Assembly: GCA_034359265.1 (NCBI GenBank)
Contig: CP136891.1
Span: 59,496,001 to 59,560,000, forward strand
From: Canna indica
Taxonomy: Eukaryota > Streptophyta > Magnoliopsida > Zingiberales > Cannaceae
Reading direction: 5' to 3'
Length of the DNA: 64,000 nt
Shown: positions 12,585 through 23,489 of the stretch, piece by piece
How the letters are laid out: every line of letters starts with the position of its first letter
Position numbering within the stretch: position 1 is the stretch's first letter
Translations under genes and position numbers: made by a program
Notes under the pieces: model-generated
Told to the model about the DNA's origin: nothing
The model's database searches: none
What the model saw: only the letters and a program-made list of their open reading frames with translations

Positions 12585-12860
12585 CATCATCAGCAACGGC
12601 TTTCTCACGACCATCCGTGGGAAAGTTGTTGCTAAGAGTTTATCGAAAGTCGTTGCTGACGACCTACAGCAATGGCGTAGCAACGGGCTTTTACTAACGG
12701 CGTTGCTACGGGCTCACCGGCCGTTGCTATTATTGTTATTAGCAACGGCCCCGCAGCCGTTGCTGATTCGTTGCTAAGTTATCAGCAACGCGATTTTCTG
12801 TCACGGCTCCATTGCAACGGCGCCAGCCGTTGCTGATGATTTTCAGCAACGACATCAACT
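12585..12860. repeat. CACTA right subterminal repeat cluster
   Basis: The same CAGCAACGGC/GCCGTTGCTGAT words as at the left end occur here in both orientations up to about 30 bases before the terminus. Confidence 0.8.
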
Positions 12861-12927
12861 GTTGCTTATGCCCATTTTTCTAGTAGTGATAGTTAAATAA
12901 AAATTTTAAAAACTTACGGGTATTACA

Positions 12928-14100
12928 AACACCCCCATATTCCTCCCAAACAGGTTTTATATTATTCATATCATCAAAATCAGTTACATCTTCAAAATTC
13001 TCCTTACACACCATATTACAATTCAAAAAACCATCTACAGCCCTATTCTCACTACTTCTAAGTTCACCTTCTATATTATTCAACCTATCATTAACCTCCC
13101 ATAAGCTAGAGGAAAATTCTTGTCTCGCTTCTAAGACCTTCTTAATCAACCCCTCTGCTGAAATATCTTCCTTAGTGATCCAGTTTACATCATCTTCTAC
13201 TTGAATTCCTTTTTCCATTAAGCCTTGCTTAGCTAAATTATGAGCAGTCACATTCATCTCCCTTATGATATGATCCCAACCTACATACATCAATCTCATC
13301 CCCAATAGCTAAACAATCACTTACCATCCTCTTTACGTACCAAGGAGCTCTCAAAACACCATTAAATATATCTATACCAATCTTTTGCAGTCTGAGAACA
13401 TCTTGATATGCTTAATATTCCATTGTTTCAACTTTGCCAAGCATAACCGGATAGCTTCCAGTTCAGCTGATAAAACATTCACAGAGAAGGCATTACCATT
13501 ACCCATGAGGACTGCTTCCATCCCCTCCTTTCTTACCACAAACCCAACTCCAACATCACAGAATACGTTGAAACCTGCACAACACCTATCATCCTCAGTA
13601 TTATTCTGAGGCACCATCTGCTTACCTATGTTATCTGAAACTTCCTCTCCAATTCTCCCAGTAAAGTTGAACTCCTTATTATTCACCTCAGCTAGGGTCC
13701 TATTCTTATTGTTCTGTCTAGATGCCCCCCTTCCTCAAGTCATTGCCTTTAATTACACCATCCACTTGTGTTCGAACTTATATTTTAAAGCTATTTCCAC
13801 ATCATCCCAAAAAGATTCAACAAATTTACATTTAAAAATATATGCCGGAAGCTATCCTCCTCCATGCACACAAAACAATTACTCATTACAACCTTGCTTC
13901 TCTTTGCCAATAGCTCAGTGATTGGCAATTTGCATTGCAGAAATTTCCAGATGAAAATTTTGATTCTAGGAAAAACCTTCATATTCCATATACTCATCCA
14001 ATCTCTTCTTTCATCAGCCACCTCATTATCCTTGTTCTTCAAAAAATTATAAGCCACTTTGCTATTTAACTTTTCTTTCTCATTATCCTTGTTCATCCAA
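12928..14100 (-). pseudogene. LINE ORF2 3' part: RT zinc-binding and RNase H domains
   Basis: On the minus strand, 14096-13794 reads as the zf-RVT domain of plant non-LTR elements: W.SIWNMKVFPRIKIFIWK, then LPITELLAKR, C..C and H at the expected spacing. After a break, 13686-13372 reads as an RVT_3-type RNase H domain (VGVGFVVRKEG, AELEAIRLCLAKL, FSDCKRLV). After another break, 13305 onward continues the RNase H end (REMNVTAHNLAKQGL). The upstream reverse transcriptase and endonuclease are missing, as in a 5'-truncated LINE. At least two frame breaks make it dead. The Del-like solo LTR at 7701-12927 split off the carboxy end. Confidence 0.75.
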
Positions 14101-15150
14101 TCTTTAGAAATTGCAAAGTTTAATTATAGGCTGCAAATCAAGTTGCAGCCTCAAAAGCTCGCAAACCATATTTGCAGCTCACAAGTAAACTAATTTATAG
14201 GATCTAATTTAAGTAAATATTAGAAAATAATTTATTTGGATGACTTAGACTTGTCATATGGAGACACGATAAGTATCAAAATTGTAGATTTATCACGTGT
14301 GGAACAAAATGGTGGCGTTAGATTTTAGAAGGTCGTTATATATATATATATATATAAATTCAATATTATACACTAATTAAAAATTATTAATTTATTCTTG
14401 ATAAATAATTAAATAATACAAAATAATATTATACTAAATTAAATGGTGATTTAGAATATAAAATAATATTATTATGGGTCTAATCGATTCCGTTGTAGCC
14501 AATGAATTATTATTGGGGTAAAATGACATATTTAGCCTTTTACCTCTATTTTCTTGTTATTGCTTCTAAATTTCGTTGAACTCCTATTCATATTATTGTT
14601 GGATTGATTTAGGCTATTTTTCCTACCTATCTTCAGCTAGATCGCAAGCTTTTTCGGCACTTAGTGGCCCTCGCTTGCGCATTCGGTGATTCGTGGATCG
14701 ATTTATGCTTCTGACCGATTATGAATAGTATCTTTCAAATATCCATGCGAGCGGTTGACACCACTTGAAGCGTCAGATCTGAGCTCCACGACCGTGTCAG
14801 GATATTTCGGGCATCATCAATCCTTGGGGCGGCTCATCCGTTGACGTCCCGACCCAAGCCGATAAAAATTCAATTATGGGACCTTGGGCCCAACACGAGA
14901 CGAAATCTATACGTGCACGCACGACCCGACTCGTTAGCACAATAATGAAAAAGAAAAATAGTCAAATCTTAATTAATCTTAATTGGTTTTAAAAAAAATA
15001 ACAAAAACTAAAGGGACATACCCTTTCTTGACTCGGGTTATTGAGCTATCAGGTCGGGCCTACATCCCCTAGCCCGACATACCCCGATAGATGTTCACGC
15101 TTTATCAAGATGGATCAGCATGATGGCGGGTGGCCCGAGCTGCGCCACGT
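14101..15150. other. Unassigned sequence between LINE and LTR relic
   Basis: No gene is recognised. The left part holds a small hairpin (AGGCTGCAA, six-base loop, TTGCAGCCT near 14127) and a TA dinucleotide run near 14337-14357. The 14780-15130 part is GC-richer and may be the diverged end of the Del-like LTR that follows. No ends or duplications were found. Confidence 0.25.
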
Positions 15151-17700
15151 AGGTACATCGGTACCTCAACTGATCTAGAGCTGCAATAAAAATACAACAA
15201 CTTAACAAAGAGTGTGAGTTCATAAAGAAATTTAGTGAGTGGCTCGTTCTCGAGCCGTCTCTAAGTCTCTAAATCCAATCATATTAGATATAATTCCAAT
15301 AATCAAATATAACAATAATGATCCATATATATATAGGTAATTCATACGAAGAGAATGCCACCATGACCATAACCCAATAAATTATATGTTCATGTAGTTC
15401 ATGCGATAAGAAAAATCCAAACCAATATGACAACCCAGTGCACATGCACCCAATCCATCCATATACAAGCAAAATATGCATTAAGCAAGAATACGGTTCA
15501 GTCACTAGGACGCGCCTAGCGAGCTTGCCGCCTATGGCTCCCTGAGCTAGGAAGACCATCTAGCCTGAACCCTAGTGGTTGGGAAAGACCCTCCAACCAA
15601 TGTCACTCCGGGTCGATCATCAGTGTGGCTCACTAACAAGCTTCCCGATCCATAATCCAATCGCTGAGTCGAGCAATAGCTCCAACAGCTAAAGCGCTTT
15701 TCTTCCCAGTTATACTCCAATCTCAAGCACAAGCATAGCCATGACTAAAATAAATAACAACAAACATAAATAAGCATATTTGGTCCTGATCAAAACCAAA
15801 TCTGCTAGGACTGTTATAGTCCTTGCCGCCAACTCTGGGTATGCGCACGTGCATCCGTAAGTTGGCTCTACCTCGAGTTCTAATCTCTTGGCAGTGCAAC
15901 CAACATTTACATCCAATCTAACTCATTATTAAGTGTATCCTAGTACACCACAATTTATTCATCACAATGATATATCATGTCGCAGTTTCAATCTAACTAA
16001 TAGCATACAATTTATCATCCACAAACCCAAAACTAAATCATGTTGTAGACTGAAAATATACATGCAATAAATCTAAGATATATCATTAATAATTCACATA
16101 ATGCCAAACTGAAATAATTACTTAATGCTAAGATCATCCATGCTCAAATATAGAATTAAGACATCACATGAAATTTCCCATAAAACCAATATCCAAAAAT
16201 CGTAAGGCTCAGCCTATACCCCCATGAAATGCCTCTACCCTTAAACTATGTTTTTCATACCATTTATTTCTCATTAAAGTATTGAAGTACTATTTTTATA
16301 GATTTACGTCCTATCTTGGTTTACACAACAAGACGAGCAACCGAGAATTTCCCTCAACACAATATATACACCGGTTTCTAGGGGTTGACCTTAAGAGCCT
16401 AGGGATCCCTCTAATCGAGTATTTTGTGTACCCAAACTATATTAAGAGTTGTCCACAACAATAATACAATTCTCAAGCTGAAGTATTGATCTAACGTATA
16501 AACTCACTTTACCGCCCATGAGACTGAATTTAAATCATACCGCAATCTAAAATTTGTTAATATAATAATCTGAAATTAACAAGACTAACACCACATGTTT
16601 TCATTCTATGAGGTTTAGCCCTTGTTGAGTCTTTCATACATCGACGCTAGTCAAAATCAATATATTAACCAGCTCATCTAACACTGGAAAATATACAAAA
16701 GACCCATCAAATGACCTATATATGATCAGAAATCCGACTCCACCATCGCGTTTAGAACGCGAAATTGTAAAACTTTCATATTCAACTCGATCTCATCCAA
16801 CATCTCCAAGATCAACTCCAAAAATACCTCAGTAATTTACATATATCAACATATTTCTAACGATGCAACCCTCATTGTTAATTAACCTATTCATGAAATT
16901 AAATAATTCATATAAAACTGCTGATCTCCTTCTCCGCCCAACGCCGCCTCCTACATCTTCTCAGGTCCACACCGGGCGGACCTTTAGCCATCGGCGATCA
17001 CCCCAAAATTTTCAGCAACTCAAACTTACGAAGCTAAAAAAAATTCAGCACTTTGACACCCACTACCAAGCTGAAAAGTTAATACTAAGGCTCATATATT
17101 TACAAATCTGGTTATTCCAGCCCAAACATGATACCCTCTGAACCAAGAATTTCCAGCACCCAGAGCTGGAAATTTCAGCATCGAAACCTACCCTCAAACC
17201 TGCAATTTTAGCAACACTACAGTCACATAAGACTGGAATAAAATTCAGCAACAACATGATCCTGCACCTAATATATTCAGCAAGGAATAAGGCTATAAAT
17301 CAGAAGATTCCAGCACTTGAATTGTCGTCCACCTTGGAGATTTGTTATATTTACAAAGGACGATTCGCACAGAAAATTTCAGCCCACAACCCCGCTCAAG
17401 AACTCGCCCATATATTTGAAGCCAAATATATATGATTGCTTAGATCTATGTAATTTCAAATATCCAATCATGGAACTTTTGAATTACAACTCTTATTGAA
17501 TTACTTAATAATAGGATATTGTTTGTCTCTGACTCTCAACTACACTGACCATCTCGTATGTAGATCCACCAGAAGGCTTTGGGAGATGTTTTTAATGCAA
17601 AATAAATGTTGCAAACTTCGTACGGTATTCTCACAGTCTTCTACTTTGAATTGGTGGCTCACATGTCAACTTCTCTTCTTCTCTCTCTTTATTCTAACAA
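15150..17700 (-). mobile_element. Diverged Del-like LTR relic
   Basis: Reversed family landmarks lie in the same order as in the solo LTR at 7701-12927. These are TTTAGTGAGTGGCTCG near 15231, CTAGCGAGCTTGCCGCC...TGGCTCC near 15517, and CTCCGGGTCGATCATCAGTGTGGCTCACT near 15605. The following AT-rich section with TCAGCA words extends to about 17.3 kb. Neither terminus nor a target duplication is visible, so the borders are approximate. Open frames here, such as 15284-15559 and 16863-17141, show no domain. Confidence 0.55.
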
Positions 17701-17772
17701 GAAAATGAAGGGGAGTTTGACAATAACATCTAAGAGCTTGTTCTCCATAATGAAACAAAACCTAAACTTTAA

Positions 17773-17931
17773 GGGCATGTTTGTTTCATAGGATAAGCGA
17801 GAATAGGATAAGAGATGGATTAATATTCATTGTTTGTGTAGTACATGGATGATCCGATGTACACCGAATTTAAAAAATTCATATCCAATCCTCCTTCGTT
17901 TATTATCCTATCCATCAAAGCAAACATACCA
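17773..17931. mobile_element. Tourist/PIF-Harbinger-like MITE
   Basis: The element starts GGGCATGTTTG and ends CAAACATACCA, an imperfect inverted repeat that continues as a match between ATAGGATAA and TTATCCTAT. A 3-bp duplication TAA flanks it (17770-17772 and 17932-17934), as expected for PIF/Harbinger transposition. It is 159 bases long and has no coding capacity. Confidence 0.7.
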
Positions 17932-18065
17932 TAATGGTTTCTAATTCCAAAATTGACCTAACTTCTTTTGTGTGATAAGAAATAAACCTTATTAATATTC
18001 CAGAGCTCACCTTCTATGGGCATAGTTTTATATTAGTGCTGATTGAGTTCCTAACTTCAAATAAG

Positions 18066-18350
18066 AACTACCAAAAAAATGCCCTTCTGCGACGACTAAA
18101 GCGGTAGCAAAATCATCGCAGAAGACCACCAAAGACCGTCGCGACGAAAACTTTCAGTCATAGAAGTTCGAGTTGCAAACTTTTTGCGACCGTCGTAGTC
18201 TCGTAGCAGTGCCATAGCAAAAGATGGTCTTCTATTACGGCAACCACAGTAGCAAAACCGTAGTAGAAAATGGTCTTTTGTTTAAGCTGACGTGGTAGCA
18301 AAACCGTAGCAGATATCAATTTTATTTAAATAAAATAAAATTTTAAAATT
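18066..18350 (+). mobile_element. Isolated end of a CACTA-like element
   Basis: AACTACCAAAAAAATGCCC resembles a CACTA terminus with the first base changed. It is followed by a cluster of GTAGCAAAACCGTAG and TGGTCTT words in both orientations, which looks like a subterminal repeat region. No opposite end is present. I call it a truncated relic at modest confidence. Confidence 0.4.
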
Positions 18351-18493
18351 TTCTATTTATATGAAAGCTAGTAAATAAAAAGTTCTCATATCTGTGCAGT
18401 TTAGTTCCGACATGGAATCTAACCAAGATGTATGTTCAGTGTTAATGACTTTTGGTAATTCCAACTCCAAGAGTTTTCCCAACACTTCTCACT

Positions 18494-19545
18494 TGTTATA
18501 GCCTAAAAAGGGAGGACTTAATTGTAAATAATTTTCATAGAGGTGTGTTTTTGCAAAAGTACCTAATCTTTTATATAATTAGCCTAATCTCCTTCTTAAT
18601 CTCTTTTTTCTTCCTTCTCTCGATCGCGGTAGCGGCAGCAGGTGTTTAGCGACAGCGGTGAGAAGGTTCCGGTGAATCGGAGTTCGGAGGAGTTGTTAGG
18701 TAGGATTCTCCTACCTGTTTTTTCCTTCTCGTCTAGGGTAATCAACGTTTTTGGATGAGATTCTAGGATTGATTCTTGTCGTCGATACGTGATTTCCGCA
18801 ATGTTGCGAGATTTTATGCGATCATGTGTTGTATCTTCCATTCGTGTTTTCTCCTCGTTTTGGTGATTGTCTACCGAGTTGTTGTTCCGATCGGCACTGT
18901 TCATGCGATGGCTCGGCCACATGATAGTGTCGTCCTCCGGTGTTGTGCGTGAGGTCGCCGCCAGGTGGTCGTCGCTGCTGGGCGCGTTGCCGCCGAGCGT
19001 GGCATCGTCGCGCACCGTGTCGCTAGGCGCGTTGTCGCCCTGCGCGACATCGCGCGAGGGGCGGCATCGCCCCTCCCCCTCTCTGCCGTTGCCATCTGTT
19101 AGTAGGGGATAGCGACGATCTTGGTATCAATCGGTGAGCCGTTGTTGTTGATCGGCGATGGCGACCCAGTAGGCGTCTGCGTGAGGGGCGAAATCGCCCG
19201 TAGTAGGCGACTAACGCCCTGCTTCTTTCGTCGCCGCTTGTCCTCAGTGGCAGCGGCGATGATCGGTGGCGTCGATCGGCGAACTACCCTCGCCGGTCAG
19301 CGATCGCGCCGTTCCTTTTCGTTGGTCGGTCGGATCCAGCAGGTGCCGGCGGCTGCGGGACGGAGGAGACGCGGGTGAAGATGAAGGGTTAAGTTAGATG
19401 TTATATTATTTAAGTTGTGGTGTTATATTTATATCAGTGTTATATTTTATATATCGGTGTTATGTTGTTGTATCAGTTGGTTATTATTTTTATGGTTGTA
19501 GCAGTGGCACGAATTGTAGCACTGTTACTCGAGTTCGTACCAGTG

Positions 19546-19579
<34 letters not shown>

Positions 19580-20828
19580 ATTGATGTTAATTTAAATAAT
19601 TAATTAGAGGCTTTATAGTTGGTCAAATTAATCATATCATATATGAATTTATACCTACTCGTCACCCCGAATCCATTGGTGGGGTCAGTTTTGTCATTTG
19701 GCTTTCGGATGTGGAAAACAGTATGCATTTATTGCCTCATTTTGCAGGCCGAGTTGGAAAAATATTATTTTATCGGCTTTTATGATTTCAAAATGAGTTA
19801 TTTGGTTTTATATTAGTTGTTAAAGTGAATCTCATCCTAGATCAGTTGTTACCCTATGTCGAAATATATCTTATTGTTCTGTTCCATTGGAAATTAATGT
19901 CTACTGCTATTGAAATTCCTTATGCATAATTGCTGAAACATGTTGCCAGCATGATAATTTTATATGCATATTGGTTGGGGATGCTAGTATAGATGTTGCA
20001 TGTCTTATGCTATTAATTATATATTTAATTCATACATGATGACATGACTACTAGCATTATATCAGTTGAGTTGTAATATTATAGTTGTGGCATGATGCAT
20101 AGTTGATCTACTTTTGGGCGATAGCCCTGGACACTGTTGATATATTACCCAAGGTGTAGGGCAAGTGACACCGATGATCACCTATTTTCCACACGGGGTG
20201 CGTGTGCGGCGTCGAGGTGTTAGACGTCTGCGGACTATCATTTTTGGATAGTCGCATCTCTAGTTGGAGCAGGCTTGAGGTGCCACTCTTGAGGTGCAGA
20301 GTGCGGGGGAGACCCATGTCCACTACGCTCTTGATTGGGTTTATGACCTCATTCTCATGTAGATAATAGTTGGCATGGTTGACATAGCTGATTGGTGTAG
20401 GTGCATTAAATAAATTGTTGAACAATATCTTCCATTGTATACATGGCATCATAACATTTTGTTGCAATCCTACTATGTTTGTTGTTTGTGCTTCAGATCC
20501 TCAGGTATGAAGGCACTTCTTTATGGGGTAGCTAGAGTTTTGACGGAGGAGACGCCTTTTGCACATTATCTTAGTTTCTTATTGTATTTAGTTGAGATGT
20601 TCACTTTATCAACCTTGGACTTGTTTAGACTCTTTTGCTAGACCTTGGATTTCATTGTTCCTAAATGGATTGTTGAACTTTGATCATTTGTTATGTTGTT
20701 GGACATTTGATTTGGAATCTGGTTGTAACTAAAATTCAGTTTTCTTGCTATATTGTTGTTCCGTTGCTAGTTGCACTTCTCCTAGGTGAGGTCCCTTATC
20801 TAGGGATAAACCTAGGCGGGGCGTAACA
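18494..20828 (+). mobile_element. Solo LTR, gypsy-like, family distinct from Del
   Basis: The LTR starts TGTTATAGCC and ends GGCGGGGCGTAACA. A perfect 5-bp duplication TCACT flanks it (18489-18493 and 20829-20833). Removing it joins two AT-rich stretches. No primer binding site or internal region remains. The 18.6-19.4 kb part is GC-rich with long chance frames on both strands (for example 18867-19112 and 18596-19015). A TA-dinucleotide run lies at about 19545-19572. The 2335-base length and the GGGGCGTAACA end suggest a gypsy-type element, but no coding region is present to confirm this. Confidence 0.85.
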
Positions 20829-20833
20829 TCACT

Positions 20834-21317
20834 AGCTTGAAGAAATGCTATTGTATAATAGTCAAGACTGCAACAAATCAATCTGAAGGTGGTAGGAGAG
20901 ACTCGAGTCTTATGTGCAGAAAAATGTTCAGAGAACAATTTTGACTAAATACAGACAAACTTGTTTCAATCAGAAATGGTGGAGAGTGCATACTTTACAG
21001 AATGCATAAAAAGAGGCAGTACTACTCAAGCGTACAGGGATGGAGATGTCTGAGAGTTGACATGGATCTCTCAAAGTTATAAAAATGAATTCTTACAAAA
21101 TAATTAATGGGAAAATCTTAATTAATAATTAATAGTTCATATCATGATAATACAAAGCAACAAATTCTTCCATCCTGCAGTCTTACATATCGAATCAAGT
21201 TGTTAGTAGCTATATGCAAAAGGCCTATAATTCACTATGAAGTCACAAAATTTCCGTGCCCTTTAAGTTTGTGCACTGAACTAGTCACTCTTGCAATTTT
21301 CCTCAGCTGGCAAGCTT
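20834..21317 (-). other. Probable 3' UTR linked to the bHLH exons
   Basis: The stretch follows the bHLH stop codon (21318-21320, minus strand) with no repeat signature and with transcript-end-like composition. A possible intron acceptor (CTGCAG) lies near 21177. The solo LTR at 18494-20828 inserted into this stretch, and similar unassigned sequence resumes at about 18350-18488. Confidence 0.35.
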
Positions 21318-22055
21318 TCAGAATGGGAAGGCAGATCCCAGCTGGCTCTGCACAAAGCCCATCTGAACAACATAGTGAGGTTCATCCCCCCGGAGATTCC
21401 CAACCTGAGAATAGAAACAGACTTCAATCGTGAACTTACACTTCTAACACATTTGTTGTAATTCTTGTTAAAAGATTAAACGAGTGATCATTTATCTCAA
21501 ATGCTTAAGGTATTTGAAAACAGATCAATCTGCACTTCATAATCCAACATGTGAAATGGAAGAATCCATCAAGATCATGAATCTGCAAGCCCGGAATTTG
21601 ATGCACAGAGGAACCTACTGTGTTGAACGGTCCCTGTGCATCAACTCCATTGGTGATGATGCTATGCAGAGGTTGCTGAGTATAAGGGAATGTTGTGGTT
21701 GGCAGGTCCAGTGGGTGGAATTGCTGCAGGAATGAAGATGGATCATGTCGTTGGTTCATCTAAATTGGAAAATCAAGATAAATCAAGCTCAAATTGATGG
21801 GCACACATGGGAGAAAGGATCCGAGATAGTGCAAGAAGCCTTACATCTTTTGGGGTAATTAGATTCTCCACATTAAAATCTAGCTGGGGATTCAAGGTAG
21901 CAAGCTTCATTGACAAGAACTGAAAGCAGATAATTGAGTTCAGATAAAAAAGAGATTTTGACTGAGTTCTTTTTTTTTGTCTATACGAACACTCTCACCT
22001 CAACTTGCCGTTGCAATGACTGCACATAGTTGATGATCTCATCGAGCTCCAGCTC
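21318..22055 (-). pseudogene. bHLH transcription factor, 3' exons only
   Basis: Four exons with clean borders encode the carboxy half of a CIB/BEE-like plant bHLH factor. Exon a, up to 22055 and ending at 21999, reads DEIINYVQSLQRQVE, part of helix 2. Exon b (21845-21919) reads FLSMKLATLNPQLDFNVE then NLITPKD. Exon c, from 21759 to about 21557, encodes a Pro/Gln-rich region. Exon d (21318-21404) ends YVVQMGFVQSQLGSAFPF and a stop. No frameshift or premature stop is visible. The basic region, helix 1 and the usual start of exon a (the TGKAVML part before DEII) are missing. The upstream sequence is instead intron-like DNA following the LAR fragment. It cannot encode a DNA-binding factor alone and looks like a captured or truncated copy. 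Confidence 0.85.
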
Positions 22056-22208
22056 CACGCGATCTCACGAGTTTTGTCCCGCAAAATGCAAAGGAAAAGA
22101 CAGACGCGATTATATTACCCAAACAAATGCAAAGCAACTGCGTTAATTCGAATATTAAAAACCAAACAAAAGAACAAATCACACTCAAGGAAACCATGTG
22201 CATTTTAC

Positions 22209-22611
22209 CTCTCACGCTGCCGTCGCCGTAGATGACGAAGCGATCCACCGACGGGTGTGTGTTGTCGTGGTAAGGCCAGCCCACGATGGAGTTGCAGCAG
22301 ATGTAGGTGTACAATGGCACCGCCGCCGCCTCCACTGCTCGCATGATCCATCTCTTCTCACTGTAGAAGCTCAGCCCCGACTCCACCGGGTTCGTCCTGT
22401 CTATGCCGTGCCTGAACTCCGATGGAAAGAACCTCTGCAACAAACAACAACAACAACATATCCCCATCAAAGTGATCCAGATCATTACTTTTGATAGCAA
22501 TACATATATGATTCTGATTCCTGCATGCGTATACCTTGACGGTGCCGGCCGCTCGCACGGCATTGATCAAGGAGAGCTGATCCAGAATCCCGTCGCCGCA
22601 GACGGCGTTCT
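22209..22611 (-). pseudogene. LAR: Leucoanthocyanidin reductase fragment (two exons)
   Basis: The first piece, 22535-22611, reads GILDQLSLINAVRAAGTVK and ends at a GTATAC donor. The intron ends TTGTTGCAG. The second piece, 22209-22434, reads RFFPSEFRHGIDRTNPVE, SFYSEKR, YTYICCNSI, GWPYHDNTHP and RFVIYGDGSVR, then a GTAAAA donor. These are hallmarks of the NmrA-like reductases of flavan-3-ol synthesis, best matching LAR. The frame is open throughout. It has one extra residue before YTYICC and lacks about six residues between HPS and the DRF motif. The amino end (the dinucleotide-binding GxxGxxG) and carboxy end are absent. It lies directly between a BTAF1 piece and a bHLH piece on the same strand, so it is a transposed or rearranged fragment and not a gene. 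Confidence 0.85.
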
Positions 22612-22756
22612 CTCAGCTATTGCTCCAACTCTCCTCCTACTAACTCTCCTGGATACTAGAGAAAAGCACATGAAAAACCTGTTCTACCAACTCTCCTAGT
22701 GATTTTGAATTTCCTTAAGAGATGTGTGTTTGACATCCTCAGCTATTGCTCCAACT
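22612..22756. repeat. Junction filler with a 19-bp direct repeat
   Basis: CTCAGCTATTGCTCCAACT occurs at 22612-22630 and again at 22738-22756. The second copy is part of the BTAF1 exon and the first abuts the LAR exon. Short words such as AACTCTCCT recur between them. This pattern resembles templated filler at a repaired break. Confidence 0.6.
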
Positions 22757-23193
22757 GCATGGGCAGCAGCAATCCTTGTATCCCAGTTCCTGCTGAGAAG
22801 ATATTGAGAAACCTTTTTTTTATTACCAAAACTAAGAGCAAACTTTATTCAAAACCTGACTGAGGCAGGGCCAAAAAGATCATTATACAAAATTTCCTCC
22901 AAATTAGGAGGCCTAATGAATGTCCAAATCAAAACATCTCTTTGTTGCCTAGCCCTAGTTGCTGCCTAATGGGCAGCTTTGTTCCCTTGTCTATAGCAAA
23001 ATAAGAAACTTTCAAGATTACATTGCATAGATAAATGAAAAATATATGTCGCAACCGAATCAATCTCCCAAGGTACCTCCATCTTCTTATTCAGCACATC
23101 AACCAAGATTTTAGAATCGGTCTCAATATGAAAATGTGTGAAATTTTGCTCCAAAGAAAAAGTAAAAAATTTTGCTCCAAGATATTGAGAAAC
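22718..23193 (-). pseudogene. BTAF1: BTAF1/MOT1 exon fragment, split by a LINE
   Basis: On the minus strand an acceptor AG precedes 23193. With the LINE at 22815-23178 and one duplication removed, the exon reads VSQYLLSR followed by NWDTRIAAAHAVGAIAEDVK and HTSLKE. This matches the amino-terminal HEAT-repeat region of BTAF1/MOT1, the Swi2/Snf2-type TATA-binding-protein regulator, as I recall that family. Only about 38 residues remain. A stop follows shortly after the match is lost near 22718. The identification rests on one exon, so a homology search should confirm it. Confidence 0.7.
22815..23178 (-). mobile_element. 5'-truncated LINE with 17-bp target duplication
   Basis: The insertion lies between two copies of AAGATATTGAGAAACCT (22798-22814 and 23179-23195). 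On the minus strand it encodes the end of an RNase H domain (IETDSKILVDVLNKK, PWEIDS, RQGNKAAH), then a TAG stop, then a tail ending LYNDLFGPASVRF and TGA. A trailer ending in an A-run follows (T-run at 22815 on the plus strand). The TAG at the AAH position is a lesion inside the frame. The 364-base length, A-tail and long exact duplication fit target-primed reverse transcription. Confidence 0.9.
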
Positions 23194-23195
23194 CT

Positions 23196-23489
23196 ACATT
23201 GTATATATATAGGTTGAAAAGTATTAGTTGATTCAAGAAAAACAGTAAATTTTTAGATGTTATCCATGGCCAATCAATAATAATCATCATGCTGACAATA
23301 CCTTTTCGAAAGGGTTGGCTGTAAAACAATAAAACACAAATCTGAAACAAAAATAAGTTAAATTTTGATTAGCTATTGAAGTATAGAAGTAACAATGATT
23401 TCATTACCTGTTCTGTTTTCTTACTTTTATCAGTTTGTTATTCATATGTTACATTTCATAATTAGTGAACTTGAGCTGCGACTTGTGTT
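23196..23489. other. Probable BTAF1 intron or flank
   Basis: AT-rich sequence upstream (minus-strand sense) of the BTAF1 exon with a polypyrimidine-like approach to its acceptor. A short CAG-bounded piece near 23305-23325 could be a remnant of the preceding exon, but it is too short to judge. Nothing else is seen. Confidence 0.3.

Larger units (their letters stand above)
10224..12888 (+). mobile_element. CACTA (En/Spm-like) element with a Ptta-type gene
   Basis: The element starts CACTACTAGAAA and ends TTTCTAGTAGTG, a perfect 12-bp terminal inverted repeat. It is flanked by the 3-bp duplication ATA (10221-10223 and 12889-12891), the hallmark of CACTA transposases. Both ends carry many copies of the subterminal word CAGCAACGGC in both orientations (about 10246-10455 and 12590-12850), which in this superfamily are binding sites for an element-encoded DNA-binding protein. 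The interior encodes one spliced gene of the plant Ptta/En/Spm (Transposase_24) type and no DDE/TNP2 transposase. It is therefore probably non-autonomous. Confidence 0.92.
7701..12927 (-). mobile_element. Del/Tekay-like solo LTR, split by a CACTA element
   Basis: Read on the minus strand the LTR starts TGTAATACCCG (12927) and ends GGGGTGTGACA (7701). A perfect 5-bp duplication AACAC flanks it at 7696-7700 and 12928-12932. No primer binding site or internal region remains, so it is a solo LTR left by recombination between the two LTRs of a full element. Subtracting the CACTA insertion and its duplicated ATA leaves about 2559 bases. The family motif (GGGTCGATAGTCAGTGTGGCTCGC, reversed) lies near 8450-8475. 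Open frames here such as 8990-9307 are LTR sequence. Confidence 0.88.

Noticed and set aside
18596..19378. GC-rich overlapping frames on both strands
   Set aside because: They lie inside a solo LTR defined by TCACT duplications. The high GC content explains the lack of stops.
22198..22699. Plus-strand frames across the LAR region
   Set aside because: They are antisense to exons with clear LAR motifs and splice borders, so they are shadows.
20834..23450. Helitron boundaries around the exon mosaic
   Set aside because: I looked for TC and CTRR ends with a hairpin and for MULE-type inverted repeats, but found none that I would defend. The capture mechanism stays open.
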